From positions 1 to 64,000 of the forward strand of contig NZ_JACHYJ010000002.1 in the NCBI RefSeq assembly GCF_014192745.1: 64,000 nt of DNA, read 5' to 3'. The DNA comes from Luteimonas sp. RC10. Lineage in GTDB: Bacteria; Pseudomonadota; Gammaproteobacteria; Xanthomonadales; Xanthomonadaceae. The position numbers were made by a program, and so were the translations under genes. Below are positions 53,465-62,310 of this stretch, in pieces. The notes under the pieces were generated by a model. It was not told where the DNA came from. It ran no database searches and was given only the letters and a program-made list of their open reading frames with translations. The stretch's first letter is position 1; each line of letters begins with the position of its first letter.

Positions 53465-55087
53465 TCAGGCAACACGGTAGTTGTCCTGCATGGGATAGCG
53501 CCGTGCATACGCCGCGAACGCCAAGGCCGCCAGGAACGCGAATCCGGCGAAGAAGAACATCAGGAATGCGTTTTCGCTCAGTCCCGACGAGGCGATGTAC
53601 GCGGTCACCGCCTCATTGCGCACGCCGGCGTTGGTCAGCAGCACCCACAGGCTGCCGAAGGTGCTGGTCAGGTACCAGAACGCCATGATCACGCCCTTCA
53701 TCGCTTGCGGCGCCTGGCTGTAAGCGAACTCGAGCGCGGTTGCCGACACCAGGACCTCGCCGAAGGTCAGCAACAGATACGGCAACGACTGCCAGGCCAG
53801 CGAGACCTGCTCGCCGCCATCGATCCACAGCTGGATCGCACCGGCGGCGATCCACGCCACGCCCGAGAACGCGATGCCCCAGCCCATGCGGCGCAGCGGC
53901 GTCACCGACAGCCCCATCGCACGCAGCGCCGGGTACAGCACCAGGTTGTTGAACGGGATCAGCAGCATCACCAACAACGGGTTGAGCGCCTGCATCTGCG
54001 CCGCGTCCTGGATCAGCCAGCTCGGCCACCACCACGCCGCGTGCGGGATCACCATCTCGCGGCCCTGGATGATCCAGGTCGAGGCCTTCTGGTCGAACAG
54101 CGACCAGAACGGCGTGACCAGCGCGAACACGATCAGGATCCGCAGCACCGCGCGCACGCCGTCGACCGCGGCATCGGGGTGCGACCCGCGCGCGCGCTCG
54201 AGCTGCATCGAGGCGCCGACGCCGCCGGCGGCAATGATCACGCCCAGCGCCAGGCACGCCGAGATCACGAAGTTGAAGGACTCGGCCCAGGCTGGCGGCA
54301 CCACGCCCACCGCCGACAGCGCCCACAGCACCAGCAACAGCGCGGCGACCGCGATGCCGAACAGCGCGACCAGCAGGCCCGGACGGCCGGCACCTGGGCG
54401 CTCGGCGCGCAGCGCAGTCTTGACGACCTCGAAGAAGGCGTGCGGATCGCGGCCGGCCGGCGGCACATCGATATAGCGCCGACGCCCGAGCCAGAACACG
54501 AAGGTGGCGATGAACATCAAGATGCCGGGGATGCCGAACGCGACCGCCGGCCCGAAATGGCGCAGGAACAGCGGCGCCAGCAGCGACGCGAAGAACGAAC
54601 CGAAGTTGATGATCCAGTAGAACGCGTCGAAGACCAGCTTGGCCTTGTCCTTGTTGCTCTGGTCGAACTGGTCGCCGCAGAACGAGACCACCAGCGGTTT
54701 GATGCCGCCCGAGCCCAGTGCGATCAGGAACAGGCCGGTGTAGAACCCCGCGGCGTTGTTCTCGAACAGCGCCAGGCACGCATGGCCGGCGCAGTAGATC
54801 AGCGAGAACCACAGGATGGTGTGGTACTTGCCGAAGAAGCGATCGGACAACCACCCACCCAGCAGCGGGAAGAAGTACACGCCGATCACGAACATGTGGA
54901 AGATGTCCTTGGCCGCGCCGTCGCGCTCCGGCCCCTCGGGCAGATAGGCCAGCAGCACCGAACTGATCAGGAACGGCACCAGGATGTTGCGCATGCCGTA
55001 GAAGCTGAAGCGCTCGCAGGCCTCATTGCCGATGATGTAGGAGATCTGGCGGGGCATGCGGCCCGCAGTGGTCTGGACGGTCGTCAT
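53465..55087 (-). CDS. POT/PTR-family peptide:proton symporter
   Basis: A 540-residue 12-14 helix major-facilitator transporter of di- and tripeptides. Start ATG 55087 gives the conserved SYIIGNEACERFSFYGMRNIL (ExxERFxYY-type) and GGWLSDRFFGKY; the second PTR motif reads IALGSGGIKPLVVSFCGDQF. A longer frame upstream runs into a promoter and was dropped. With the secreted peptidase Dcp and the rhomboid it suits peptide use as nutrient. Confidence 0.9.
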   Translation of the reverse strand: MTTVQTTAGRMPRQISYIIGNEACERFSFYGMRNILVPFLISSVLLAYLPEGPERDGAAKDIFHMFVIGVYFFPLLGGWLSDRFFGKYHTILWFSLIYCAGHACLALFENNAAGFYTGLFLIALGSGGIKPLVVSFCGDQFDQSNKDKAKLVFDAFYWIINFGSFFASLLAPLFLRHFGPAVAFGIPGILMFIATFVFWLGRRRYIDVPPAGRDPHAFFEVVKTALRAERPGAGRPGLLVALFGIAVAALLLVLWALSAVGVVPPAWAESFNFVISACLALGVIIAAGGVGASMQLERARGSHPDAAVDGVRAVLRILIVFALVTPFWSLFDQKASTWIIQGREMVIPHAAWWWPSWLIQDAAQMQALNPLLVMLLIPFNNLVLYPALRAMGLSVTPLRRMGWGIAFSGVAWIAAGAIQLWIDGGEQVSLAWQSLPYLLLTFGEVLVSATALEFAYSQAPQAMKGVIMAFWYLTSTFGSLWVLLTNAGVRNEAVTAYIASSGLSENAFLMFFFAGFAFLAALAFAAYARRYPMQDNYRVA

Positions 55088-55270
55088 CGGCACGTCGAAG
55101 GCAGTCTGGGAACCCCACAGCCTACCCGATCCTGGCGTCCGGTCCGCGGCTGCCATGCCGGCCGGACGGCAGCAAGTGCCGGGCGCTGGGCCCTCGATCG
55201 CGACGCCTGCCCTTGGGCGTGTGCGCCCGGCCGGGCATCATGCACGGTCGCTCTCTTCCGGACCGCCGCC

Positions 55271-57052
55271 ATGTTCCGCCGCCCGCTCCTGCCGTTGTTG
55301 CTCGCCGCCACGCTCGCTGCGCCACTGACGTCGACGGCCGCGACCGACGATCCGCGCATCACCGTGTCCGAGCACAGCGGCTTCGTCGAGACCGGCCGCT
55401 ATGATGAGGTCGTGCGCCTGTGCGCCACCTTCGCCCGCCTGCATCCCGATGCGGTGCGCTGCACGCAATTCGGGACCACGCCCGAAGGCCGGCCGATGCA
55501 GGCGCTGATCGTCAGCCGCAGCGGCACGCTCGATCCTGAGCAGGCGCGCGCGCAGGGTATTCCGGTCGTGCTGATCCAGGGCGGCATCCACGCCGGCGAG
55601 ATCGACGGCAAGGACGCCGGCTTCCTGGCGCTGCGCCAGGTGCTCGATGGCGACGCCGCGCCCGGCGCGCTCGACGCGCTGGTCTGGGTGTTCGTGCCGG
55701 TGTTCAGCGCCGATGGCCACGAGCGTTTCGCGGCCTGGAACCGGCCCAACCAGCGCGGCCCGCGCGAAATGGGCTGGCGCACGACGGCGCAGAACTACAA
55801 CCTCAACCGCGACTACGCCAAGGCCGAGGCGCCGGAGATGCAGGCGATGCTGGCGCTGGTCGAAGCCTGGGACCCGATCGCCTATGTCGACCTGCACGCG
55901 ACCAACGGCGCGCAGTTCGAACACGACATCGCGGTGCAGGTCGAGCCGGTGCATTCGGGCGATGCGCAGATGCGCGATGTCGGGCGCACGTTTCGTGATG
56001 CGGTCATCGACGACCTCGCGCGCCAGGGCGCACTGCCGCTGCCCTATTACCCGTCGTTCGTCGAATCCGACGATCCGACCTCGGGCTTCGAGGACGGCGT
56101 GTCGCCGCCACGCTTTTCGACCGGCTACTTCCCGTTGCGCAACCGGGTGGCGATGCTGATCGAGACCCACTCGTGGAAGCCCTACCCGGTCCGCGTGGCC
56201 TTGACCCGCAACACCGTGGTCTCGGTGCTCGAACAGATCGCCCGCCGTGGTCGCGCATGGAAGCGCGTGGCGGCCGACGCCGATGCCCGCGCCGCCGCAC
56301 TCGGTGGCACCCCGCTGCCACTGGACTGGCAGGCCACGACGCGCGCGCGGATGGTCAACTTCCGCGGCTACGCCTACACGCGCACGCTGTCGGAGGTCTC
56401 GGGCGCACTGATGACGCGCTACGACGAGACCACGCCGCAGATCTGGCGGGTGCCGCTGCGCGACGAGATCGTGCCATCACTGACCGTCACGCTGCCGCGC
56501 GCAGGCTACATCGTGCCCGCCGCCCACGCAGCCAGCGTCGCCCAGGCGCTCGATCGGCATGGCATCGCCTATTCGACACTCACGCACGCCCATCCCCAGC
56601 TCGCCGTCGAGACCTTCCGCGCCGAGCGCACCGCATTCGGCACCGCTCCGGTCGAGGGCCACCAGCGGCTCACGCTCGAAGGCCGCTGGCGTGCCGAGCC
56701 GCAGGACATCGGCGCCGGCGCACTGTACGTGCCGATCGCGCAGCCCAAGGCGCGCCTGGTCGCCGCGCTGCTCGAGCCGCAGGCGCCCGACTCGATGGCC
56801 GCCTGGGGCCGCTTCAACACTCACTTCGAGCGCAAGGAGTACATGGAGGACTATGTCGCCGAAGCGGTCGCGCGCGAGATGCTGGCCGCCGACCCGGCGC
56901 TCGCCGAGGACTTCCGCACCCGGCTGCGCGACGATCCGGCCTTCGCCGCCGACCCGAGCGCGCGCCTGACGTACTTCTATCGTCGGCACAGCGCCTGGGA
57001 TGCGCGCTACAACCTCTACCCCGTCGTCCGTACCGACGTCGCCCCCGAATGA
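55271..57052 (+). CDS. M14-family zinc carboxypeptidase, secreted
   Basis: A 593-residue exported metallopeptidase with signal peptide (LLPLLLAATLAAPLTSTAA). The zinc site is HAGEIDGKDAG (HxxE) with the third ligand in YVDLHATNG; the catalytic Glu lies in LIETHSWKPY. The domain (about 45-340) is followed by a C-terminal extension of unknown fold. It starts ATG 55271 and diverges from the transporter gene. A 15-base intergenic stretch separates it from the next lipoprotein gene. Confidence 0.88.
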   Translation: MFRRPLLPLLLAATLAAPLTSTAATDDPRITVSEHSGFVETGRYDEVVRLCATFARLHPDAVRCTQFGTTPEGRPMQALIVSRSGTLDPEQARAQGIPVVLIQGGIHAGEIDGKDAGFLALRQVLDGDAAPGALDALVWVFVPVFSADGHERFAAWNRPNQRGPREMGWRTTAQNYNLNRDYAKAEAPEMQAMLALVEAWDPIAYVDLHATNGAQFEHDIAVQVEPVHSGDAQMRDVGRTFRDAVIDDLARQGALPLPYYPSFVESDDPTSGFEDGVSPPRFSTGYFPLRNRVAMLIETHSWKPYPVRVALTRNTVVSVLEQIARRGRAWKRVAADADARAAALGGTPLPLDWQATTRARMVNFRGYAYTRTLSEVSGALMTRYDETTPQIWRVPLRDEIVPSLTVTLPRAGYIVPAAHAASVAQALDRHGIAYSTLTHAHPQLAVETFRAERTAFGTAPVEGHQRLTLEGRWRAEPQDIGAGALYVPIAQPKARLVAALLEPQAPDSMAAWGRFNTHFERKEYMEDYVAEAVAREMLAADPALAEDFRTRLRDDPAFAADPSARLTYFYRRHSAWDARYNLYPVVRTDVAPE

Positions 57053-57063
57053 CTGGAGCTGCC

Positions 57064-57918
57064 ATGTCCCCGTTGTCCCGCCTGATGCGTCACTGCCTGC
57101 CCGCGGCGTTGTCGCTGCTCGTCCTCGCCGCTTGCACCGGCACCGGCGGCACGAAGCCCGAACCGGCGCCGCCACGCACGCTGGACGTGGTCACGCTCAA
57201 TATCTACCACGACAAGGCCGACTGGCCGAAGCGGCTGCCGCTGATCGTCGCGCAACTGGGCGCGCTCGATCCCGACATCATCGCCTTGCAGGAAGTGCTG
57301 CAGACCGAGGCCCTGCACAACCAGGCGCAGACCATCGCCGCCGAACTCGGCTACACGGTGCAGTTCGTTTCCACCGATCCGGCCGACCAGGCACATCGTT
57401 ACGGCAACGCCCTGCTCACCCGGCTGCCGGTGAAGGCGCAGGACTGGCACCGGCTGCAGCCGCATGACGACTCGCGCAGCATCGGCCACGCACGTCTCGA
57501 CATCGACGGCCGCCCGCTCGATGTCTACTTCACCCATCTGCACTGGACGCTCGAAGGCGGCGCGATCCGCGAAGTGCAGGTCGCCGACGCGCTGGACTTC
57601 GTGGCGCGCACGTCCGGCGATGTGCCGTCGCTGATCCTGGGCGATTTCAATTCACCGGCCAGCGCGCCTGAGTTCGCGGCGCTGCGTGCGCGCTATATCG
57701 ACGCGTACGGCGCGCGGCACCCGGAGGCCGACGGCGCCGGCGTGACCACGCTCAACCCGCACTTCTTCGACTACCGGTCGCGGATCGACCTGGTGTTCGC
57801 GCAGCAGGGCCGCTTCGAGATCGAAGACGCGCAGGTGGTACTCGACACCCCGGATGCCGAGGGCACCTGGCCGTCCGACCATTTCGGGACCTGGGTCCGG
57901 CTACGCCTGCGACCGTGA
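57064..57918 (+). CDS. Endonuclease/exonuclease/phosphatase-domain lipoprotein
   Basis: A 284-residue protein: lipobox LVLAAC (Cys24), then an EEP domain with VVTLNIYHDKADWPKRL, IALQEVLQ (metal-binding Glu), HLHWTLE and LILGDFNSPASAPEF with catalytic Asp/Asn, and WPSDHFGTWV with the catalytic His. Family members act on DNA, inositol phosphates or sphingolipids. Location outside the cytoplasm suggests a lipid or environmental nucleic-acid substrate. Start ATG 57064 follows GGAG; 57049 is an alternative. Confidence 0.85.
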   Translation: MSPLSRLMRHCLPAALSLLVLAACTGTGGTKPEPAPPRTLDVVTLNIYHDKADWPKRLPLIVAQLGALDPDIIALQEVLQTEALHNQAQTIAAELGYTVQFVSTDPADQAHRYGNALLTRLPVKAQDWHRLQPHDDSRSIGHARLDIDGRPLDVYFTHLHWTLEGGAIREVQVADALDFVARTSGDVPSLILGDFNSPASAPEFAALRARYIDAYGARHPEADGAGVTTLNPHFFDYRSRIDLVFAQQGRFEIEDAQVVLDTPDAEGTWPSDHFGTWVRLRLRP

Positions 57919-57998
57919 CCGTCGCCGGCCCGGCATTGCGCCCTCATTGCGCCGGCGGCGCGCATGCTGGGCGGCATCACCGCTGTGGAGTTCGTCCG

Positions 57999-58469
57999 AT
58001 GTCCCCGACCCGCCCGTCCCCGATGTTGGCCCGCATCACTGCCGCGGTGCTGCCCGTGGCGCTGCTCGGCGCCTGCCAGACCCCCGCCCCGACCGTCGCC
58101 GCAGGAGCCCCGCCGATGACCGACAGCGTGCCGCAGCCATCGCTCACCCTGCAAGGCGAGGCCGTCTACTTCGAGAAGATCCTGATGCCCGACGGGTCCA
58201 GGCTCGATGTCCGCCTGGTCGACCCGGCCCGCACGGGCGAGACGCGCGTTCTGGCCGAACGCAGCACGACCGTCGGCGCCGGGCCTTACGAGTTCGCGCT
58301 CGACGTGCCGCGCGCGCGTCTGACGGGCCCGGTCGCGCTGGAGATCGCCGTGTCGATGCCCGACGGCACGCCACGCTTCCGCACCGAGGACGCCGTGCCG
58401 GTCGCGATCGACCCGTCCAGCGCCGGCCTGCACGTCGGCCGCGTCCGGCTGCATCACGTCCAGCCGTAA
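57999..58469 (+). CDS. YbaY-like lipoprotein
   Basis: A 156-residue lipoprotein with lipobox ALLGAC (Cys26) and an immunoglobulin-like YbaY domain (about 45-150): LTLQGEAVYFEKILMPDGSRLDVRLVD and YEFALDVPRARLTGPVALEIAVSMPDG. GGAG lies 9 bases before ATG. Role unknown; homologues are linked to envelope and pilus assembly. Convergent with dnaB. Confidence 0.75.
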   Translation: MSPTRPSPMLARITAAVLPVALLGACQTPAPTVAAGAPPMTDSVPQPSLTLQGEAVYFEKILMPDGSRLDVRLVDPARTGETRVLAERSTTVGAGPYEFALDVPRARLTGPVALEIAVSMPDGTPRFRTEDAVPVAIDPSSAGLHVGRVRLHHVQP

Positions 58470-58599
58470 AGCGATGCCGGACACGAGACCGCGCGCCGCC
58501 TGACGGGCGGCGGTCTGTGCACCTACAGGATCTGCTTGCCGGGTCCGGGCGCGCGACGCGGCCGGACCCAGCAAGCAATGACGACGCGACCGCCGCGTG

Positions 58600-60000
58600 T
58601 TACTCGAAGCTGCCGATCGAGTCGTGCGAGAGGTTGTCGAAGCGGGTGTACTCGCCGAAGAACTTCAGCTTCACCGAGCCCGTCGGGCCGCTTCGCTGCT
58701 TGCCGATGATGATCTCGGCCAGCCCCTTGTCCGGCGAGGTTTCCTTGTTGTAGTAGTCGTCGCGGTAGATGAAGATGATGATGTCCGCGTCCTGCTCGAT
58801 GGCGCCCGACTCGCGCAGGTCGGCCATCACCGGGCGTTTGTCGGCGCGGGTTTCCAACGAGCGGTTGAGCTGGGACAGCGCGATCACCGGCACGTTGAGT
58901 TCCTTGGCCAGGCCCTTGAGCGAGCGCGAGATCTCGGAGATCTCGGTCGCGCGGTTCTCGCTGTTGCCCGGCACCGACATCAGCTGCAGGTAGTCGATCA
59001 CCACCAGCCCCAGGTCGTGCTCGCGCTTGAGGCGGCGACACTTGGCGCGCAACACGTCGGGCCCCAGGCCCGGCGTGTCGTCGATGAAGATCTTGGTCTC
59101 CTTGAGCATGCGGATCGCACTGCTCACCCGGCTCCAGTCCTCGTCCTCGAGCTGGCCGGTGCGCAGGCGCGTCGCATTGACCCGGCCATTGGAGGAAATC
59201 AGGCGCAGCGCGAGCTGGCTGGCCGACATTTCCATCGAGAACACGCCGACCGCCTTCTTGGTCTTGATCGCCGCGTACTCAGCGATGTTGAGCGCGAACG
59301 TGGTTTTGCCCATCGCCGGACGCGCGGCCAGGATGATCAGGTCGGTCGGCTGCAGGCCGGCGGTCATCTCATCGAACTCGGTGTAGCCGGTCGGCAGACC
59401 GGTCACCCCGCCGCCGTTGTTGTAACGCGTCTGCAGCACGTCGAAGGCGTCGGCCATCGCCTTGTTGATCGCGGTGAAGTCGCTGCGCCCCTGGGCACCG
59501 GCCTCGGCGATCTTGAACACCTGCTGCTCGGCCTTGGCCAGGATCTCGCTGCTGTCGCGGCCCTCGGGCTGGAAGCCGTCGTTGACGATCTCGGTGCCGA
59601 CATCGATCAGCTGACGCAAAATCGCCTTGTCGCGCACGATCTCCGCATAGGCGCGGATGTTGGCCGCCGACGGCGTCGTGCTCGCCAGCTCGCCCAGGTA
59701 CGCACCACCGGCGACCAGTTCCGACAGCCCATTGGACTCGAACCACTCGCCCAGCGTCACCGCATCGAACGGCTTGTTCTTCTCGGCCAGTTCCTGGATC
59801 GCGGCGTAGATCTTCTGGTGATCGCGCCGGTAGAAATCCTCCGACACCAGCAGGTCGGCGATGCGGTCGTAGGCATCGGGCACCAGCATGAGGCCGCCGA
59901 GCACGGCCTGCTCGGCCTCGACCGACTGCGGCGGGATGCGCAGTTGTTCGACGCGCGCATCGGCACGGTGGTCATTGCGGTACTCGGGACGTGCGGACAT
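58600..60000 (-). CDS. dnaB: Replicative DNA helicase
   Basis: Hexameric 5'-3' fork helicase. The 466-residue protein has the N-terminal primase-interacting domain (PQSVEAEQAVLGGLMLVPDAYD), the linker and a RecA-like domain with Walker A ARPAMGKTTFALN, Walker B VVIDYLQLM and DQLNRSLE-type ALSQLNRSLETR arginine finger region. Normal length, no intein. Its 5' side (60001-60623) holds two structured repeats before rplI. Confidence 0.96.
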   Translation of the reverse strand: MSARPEYRNDHRADARVEQLRIPPQSVEAEQAVLGGLMLVPDAYDRIADLLVSEDFYRRDHQKIYAAIQELAEKNKPFDAVTLGEWFESNGLSELVAGGAYLGELASTTPSAANIRAYAEIVRDKAILRQLIDVGTEIVNDGFQPEGRDSSEILAKAEQQVFKIAEAGAQGRSDFTAINKAMADAFDVLQTRYNNGGGVTGLPTGYTEFDEMTAGLQPTDLIILAARPAMGKTTFALNIAEYAAIKTKKAVGVFSMEMSASQLALRLISSNGRVNATRLRTGQLEDEDWSRVSSAIRMLKETKIFIDDTPGLGPDVLRAKCRRLKREHDLGLVVIDYLQLMSVPGNSENRATEISEISRSLKGLAKELNVPVIALSQLNRSLETRADKRPVMADLRESGAIEQDADIIIFIYRDDYYNKETSPDKGLAEIIIGKQRSGPTGSVKLKFFGEYTRFDNLSHDSIGSFE

Positions 60001-60151
60001 GGCGGTCGACTTCAGAAAGAACGGACTACGGCGAGTGACATGCTAGAGCGCGGGCCTGTGGACACGCGACCCCATAACCTGTGGATAACGTTGCCCATAC
60101 ACAGCTTGACAACGCGCTATCTCGCTGCCTGAGACGGCGTCTTCGGACCCT

Positions 60152-60260
60152 GCGAGGGCCCGGCCGGGATTGCTCCTCGGCTCGGTCAGTCATCCCTGAC
60201 TGACTCGCCGCCGCGGACCATCCATGGTCCGCTCTCCGCAACGCCCGGCCGAGCCCTCGC
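60152..60260 (-). repeat. Structured dispersed repeat, copy F (short form, reverse orientation)
   Basis: Read on the minus strand. Hairpin 1: GCGGACC, loop ATGGAT, GGTCCGC (60213-60232). Hairpin 2: GTCAGTC, loop AGGGAT, GACTGAC (60185-60204). The outer inverted repeat GCGAGGGCCCGGCCGGG / CCCGGCCGAGCCCTCGC (16 of 17 paired) is unlike that of the other copies, so the pairing is conserved but the sequence is not. It lies 152 bases upstream of the dnaB start in dnaB sense. Confidence 0.85.
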
Positions 60261-60399
60261 TCGCGATCCGGAACTTGGCCGCTCTGAAGCCGTGGAAGGC
60301 CTTCCACTGGGCGAAAGACTAGCCGCCCGAACACCACAACCCGGTGCGCACGCGCCCTCGTCGAGGCGCCACAGAAGTCGCACATCCGGACGCTCGCGA

Positions 60400-60513
60400 G
60401 CGGCGGACTGGCGGGCAGTGGCCGCGCCAAGCGCGCCATGGATGGTGCGCGCCCGAGTCAGGGCAGGATGCCCTGACCGAGGGACAAGCGGCCACTGCCC
60501 GCCAGGCCACCGC
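60400..60513 (+). repeat. Structured dispersed repeat, copy D (short form)
   Basis: A 114-base short form with heavily substituted but still pairing outer stem (CTGGCGGGCAGTGGCCGC and GCGGCCACTGCCCGCCAG). Hairpin 1: GCGCGCC, loop ATGGAT, GGTGCGC (60431-60450). Hairpin 2: GTCAGGGC, loop AGGAT, GCCCTGAC (60457-60477). Right flank AACCGAGG is diverged. It is oriented opposite to dnaB and rplI and to copy F. Confidence 0.92.
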
Positions 60514-60575
60514 CCAACCGAGGTCCGTCGTGGAGCTGCCACTAGCGAACAGTGGTCGGGCAAGCAGCCCAAACG

Positions 60576-60602
60576 AAAACGGGCGCCTTGCGGCGCCCGT
60601 CC
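60576..60602 (-). terminator. Terminator of the rpsF-rpsR-rplI operon
   Basis: On the minus strand: stem ACGGGCGCC, loop GCAA, stem GGCGCCCGT, then TTTCGTTT. Confidence 0.85.
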
Positions 60603-60623
60603 AGGACCACCCGATCCGATGGA

Positions 60624-61076
60624 TCAGGCGACCTCGCCTTCGATGATCACCTTGACCGTGGTCTCGGCGTCGGCGTGCAGGTGCACGACCACCTCGTACT
60701 CACCGGTGTTGCGGAACGCGCCTTCGCCCAACACGACTTCCGACTTGTTGACCGGCGTGACCGCCTTGGTCAGCGCATCGGCGATCTCGCGCGGACCGAC
60801 CGAACCGTACAGCTTGCCCTCGGTCGACGCATTGGCGTAAACGGTCACGCTGGCACCCTCGAGCTTGGCCAGACGCGACTGCGCCTCGTCGAGCTGCGCC
60901 TTGGCCTTGGCCTCGTACTCGGCACGGCGGGTCTCGAACTCGGCCAGATTGGCCTCGGTCGCCGGCACGGCCTTGCCCTGCGGCACCAGATAGTTGCGGC
61001 CATAGCCCGGCTTGACGTTGACCTTGTCGCCCAGGTTGCCGAGGTTGGTGACCTTCTGCAGCAGAATCAGTTGCAT
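60624..61076 (-). CDS. rplI: 50S ribosomal protein L9
   Basis: The 150-residue L9: N-terminal RNA-binding domain ([36 protein letters not shown]), long connecting helix (about 45-75) and C-terminal domain. Normal length. Last gene of the rpsF-rpsR-rplI run; a 152-base gap separates it from rpsR, unusually long, possibly holding a regulatory hairpin near 61175-61202. Confidence 0.97.
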   Translation of the reverse strand: MQLILLQKVTNLGNLGDKVNVKPGYGRNYLVPQGKAVPATEANLAEFETRRAEYEAKAKAQLDEAQSRLAKLEGASVTVYANASTEGKLYGSVGPREIADALTKAVTPVNKSEVVLGEGAFRNTGEYEVVVHLHADAETTVKVIIEGEVA

Positions 61077-61228
61077 GGTGTAGCTCCGTATTCGTTAGCG
61101 GCGCCCAAGGCACCGCAACGAGTGCTGTCCGAACCGGACGAAAATGATGGTGCAGAACGGTGTCGCCATCCGCTTTTTTTAAAGTCCGGCCACGGAGGGC
61201 CGGGCTTCGGCGGAGGGACCCGCCTACC

Positions 61229-61459
61229 TCACACGTTGTGGTTGTCGGTGTACGGGATCAGGGCCAGGTAACGGGCGCGCTTGACGGCCGTGGCCAGCTG
61301 ACGCTGGTAACGCGACTTGGTGCCCGTGATACGGCTGGGGACGATCTTGCCGTTCTCGGTCAGGTTCTGGCGCAGGGTGTTGAGATCCTTGTAATCGATC
61401 TCCTTGACGCCCTCGGCGGTGAACTTGCAGAACTTGCGGCGGCGGAAGAACTTGGACAT
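61229..61459 (-). CDS. rpsR: 30S ribosomal protein S18
   Basis: The 76-residue S18 ([28 protein letters not shown]...), normal length with the conserved R/K-rich ends and DYKDLNTL. It begins 11 bases after the rpsF stop and is followed by rplI. Confidence 0.97.
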   Translation of the reverse strand: MSKFFRRRKFCKFTAEGVKEIDYKDLNTLRQNLTENGKIVPSRITGTKSRYQRQLATAVKRARYLALIPYTDNHNV

Positions 61460-61470
61460 GGACGTGCTCC

Positions 61471-61914
61471 TCAGGCGGCTTCGGCGTTGGTGTCGGGCTT
61501 GTCGGACTTGTCGCCGTCGGCATCGCCGCCGGTGGACTCGCCCTCATCATCGCGACGACGACGCTCGCCACGCTCGGGCTTGTCGCCCTTGTCGTCCTTG
61601 TTCTTCATGATCAGCGACTGCTCGGTATCGGCCTCTTCGCGGCGGATCACCAGATGACGCAGCACGGCATCGTTGAAGCGGAACGCCTCGACGAGCTCGT
61701 CGAGACCGGCCTGGCCGACCTCGATGTTGAACAGCACGTAGTGGGCCTTGACCAGATTGTTGATCGGGTAGGCCAGCTGACGGCGGCCCCAATCTTCCAG
61801 ACGGTGGATGGTGCCCTCGGCGCCTTCGATCATCGACTTGTAACGCTCGATCATCGCGGGCACCTGCTCGCTCTGGTCCGGGTGGACCAGGAACACGACT
61901 TCGTAATGACGCAT
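61471..61914 (-). CDS. rpsF: 30S ribosomal protein S6
   Basis: The 147-residue S6: core domain [25 protein letters not shown] to about 100, then an acidic/charged tail ([35 protein letters not shown]). In E. coli S6 the tail receives extra glutamates by RimK; this longer, Asp/Glu-rich tail may serve a similar role. Start ATG 61914 follows AAAGGAAA; the longer upstream frame was rejected. Confidence 0.95.
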   Translation of the reverse strand: MRHYEVVFLVHPDQSEQVPAMIERYKSMIEGAEGTIHRLEDWGRRQLAYPINNLVKAHYVLFNIEVGQAGLDELVEAFRFNDAVLRHLVIRREEADTEQSLIMKNKDDKGDKPERGERRRRDDEGESTGGDADGDKSDKPDTNAEAA

Positions 61915-62310
61915 AGTGGTTTCCTTTCGGATATCGACCGCGCCGGTCGGCGGCGGTCCGGATAGCCCCCCGCGTGCGCGGTGGGGCAAGGGCCTCCCGG
62001 CGCCTGAGCGCAGGGAGCCGGCAATTCTCACAGATTCACCGCCCACGGGCAAGCGCGGGGACATGCGCAGGCCGACCTGCGCGCAGGTGCGACACTCGGT
62101 CGCAGCCCTGTCGCAGGCTGACATGGTGAAATGGACACCCGGCCACCGCGACAACGGAGCGCACCCGACCGGACGCGCCCGAGTCGAGCCGCAGGCCCCT
62201 CCCCCGCCTCTTCATGCCCGGATGTCTCGGGCCCGGACGATCGCATCGTGCAGACCACCGCCCATCGCCGAACCGACCGCGCGCCCGACTGGGCGCACGG
62301 TGCGTGGCGA
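61915..62310. other. Intergenic region with no gene seen
   Basis: 396 bases between rpsF and the convergent-side MFS gene. The rpsF promoter must lie here, but no strong -35/-10 is recognised. A hairpin GCGCCC/GGGCGC occurs at 62281-62296 near the MFS stop, without a T-run. No repeat copy or supported ORF is present. Confidence 0.6.

Noticed and set aside
52922-57052. Very long plus-strand open frame (about 1376 codons) reading through the rhomboid and peptide transporter genes into the M14 peptidase.
   Set aside because: Upstream of 55271 it is the antisense shadow of two clear minus-strand genes; only the part from 55271 encodes a recognisable protein.
61140-61210. Terminator between rpsR and rplI.
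   Set aside because: The hairpin GCCCGGCC/GGCCGGAC is followed by TTTAAAAAAA rather than a clean T-run, so it is not called; a regulatory role in rplI expression is possible.
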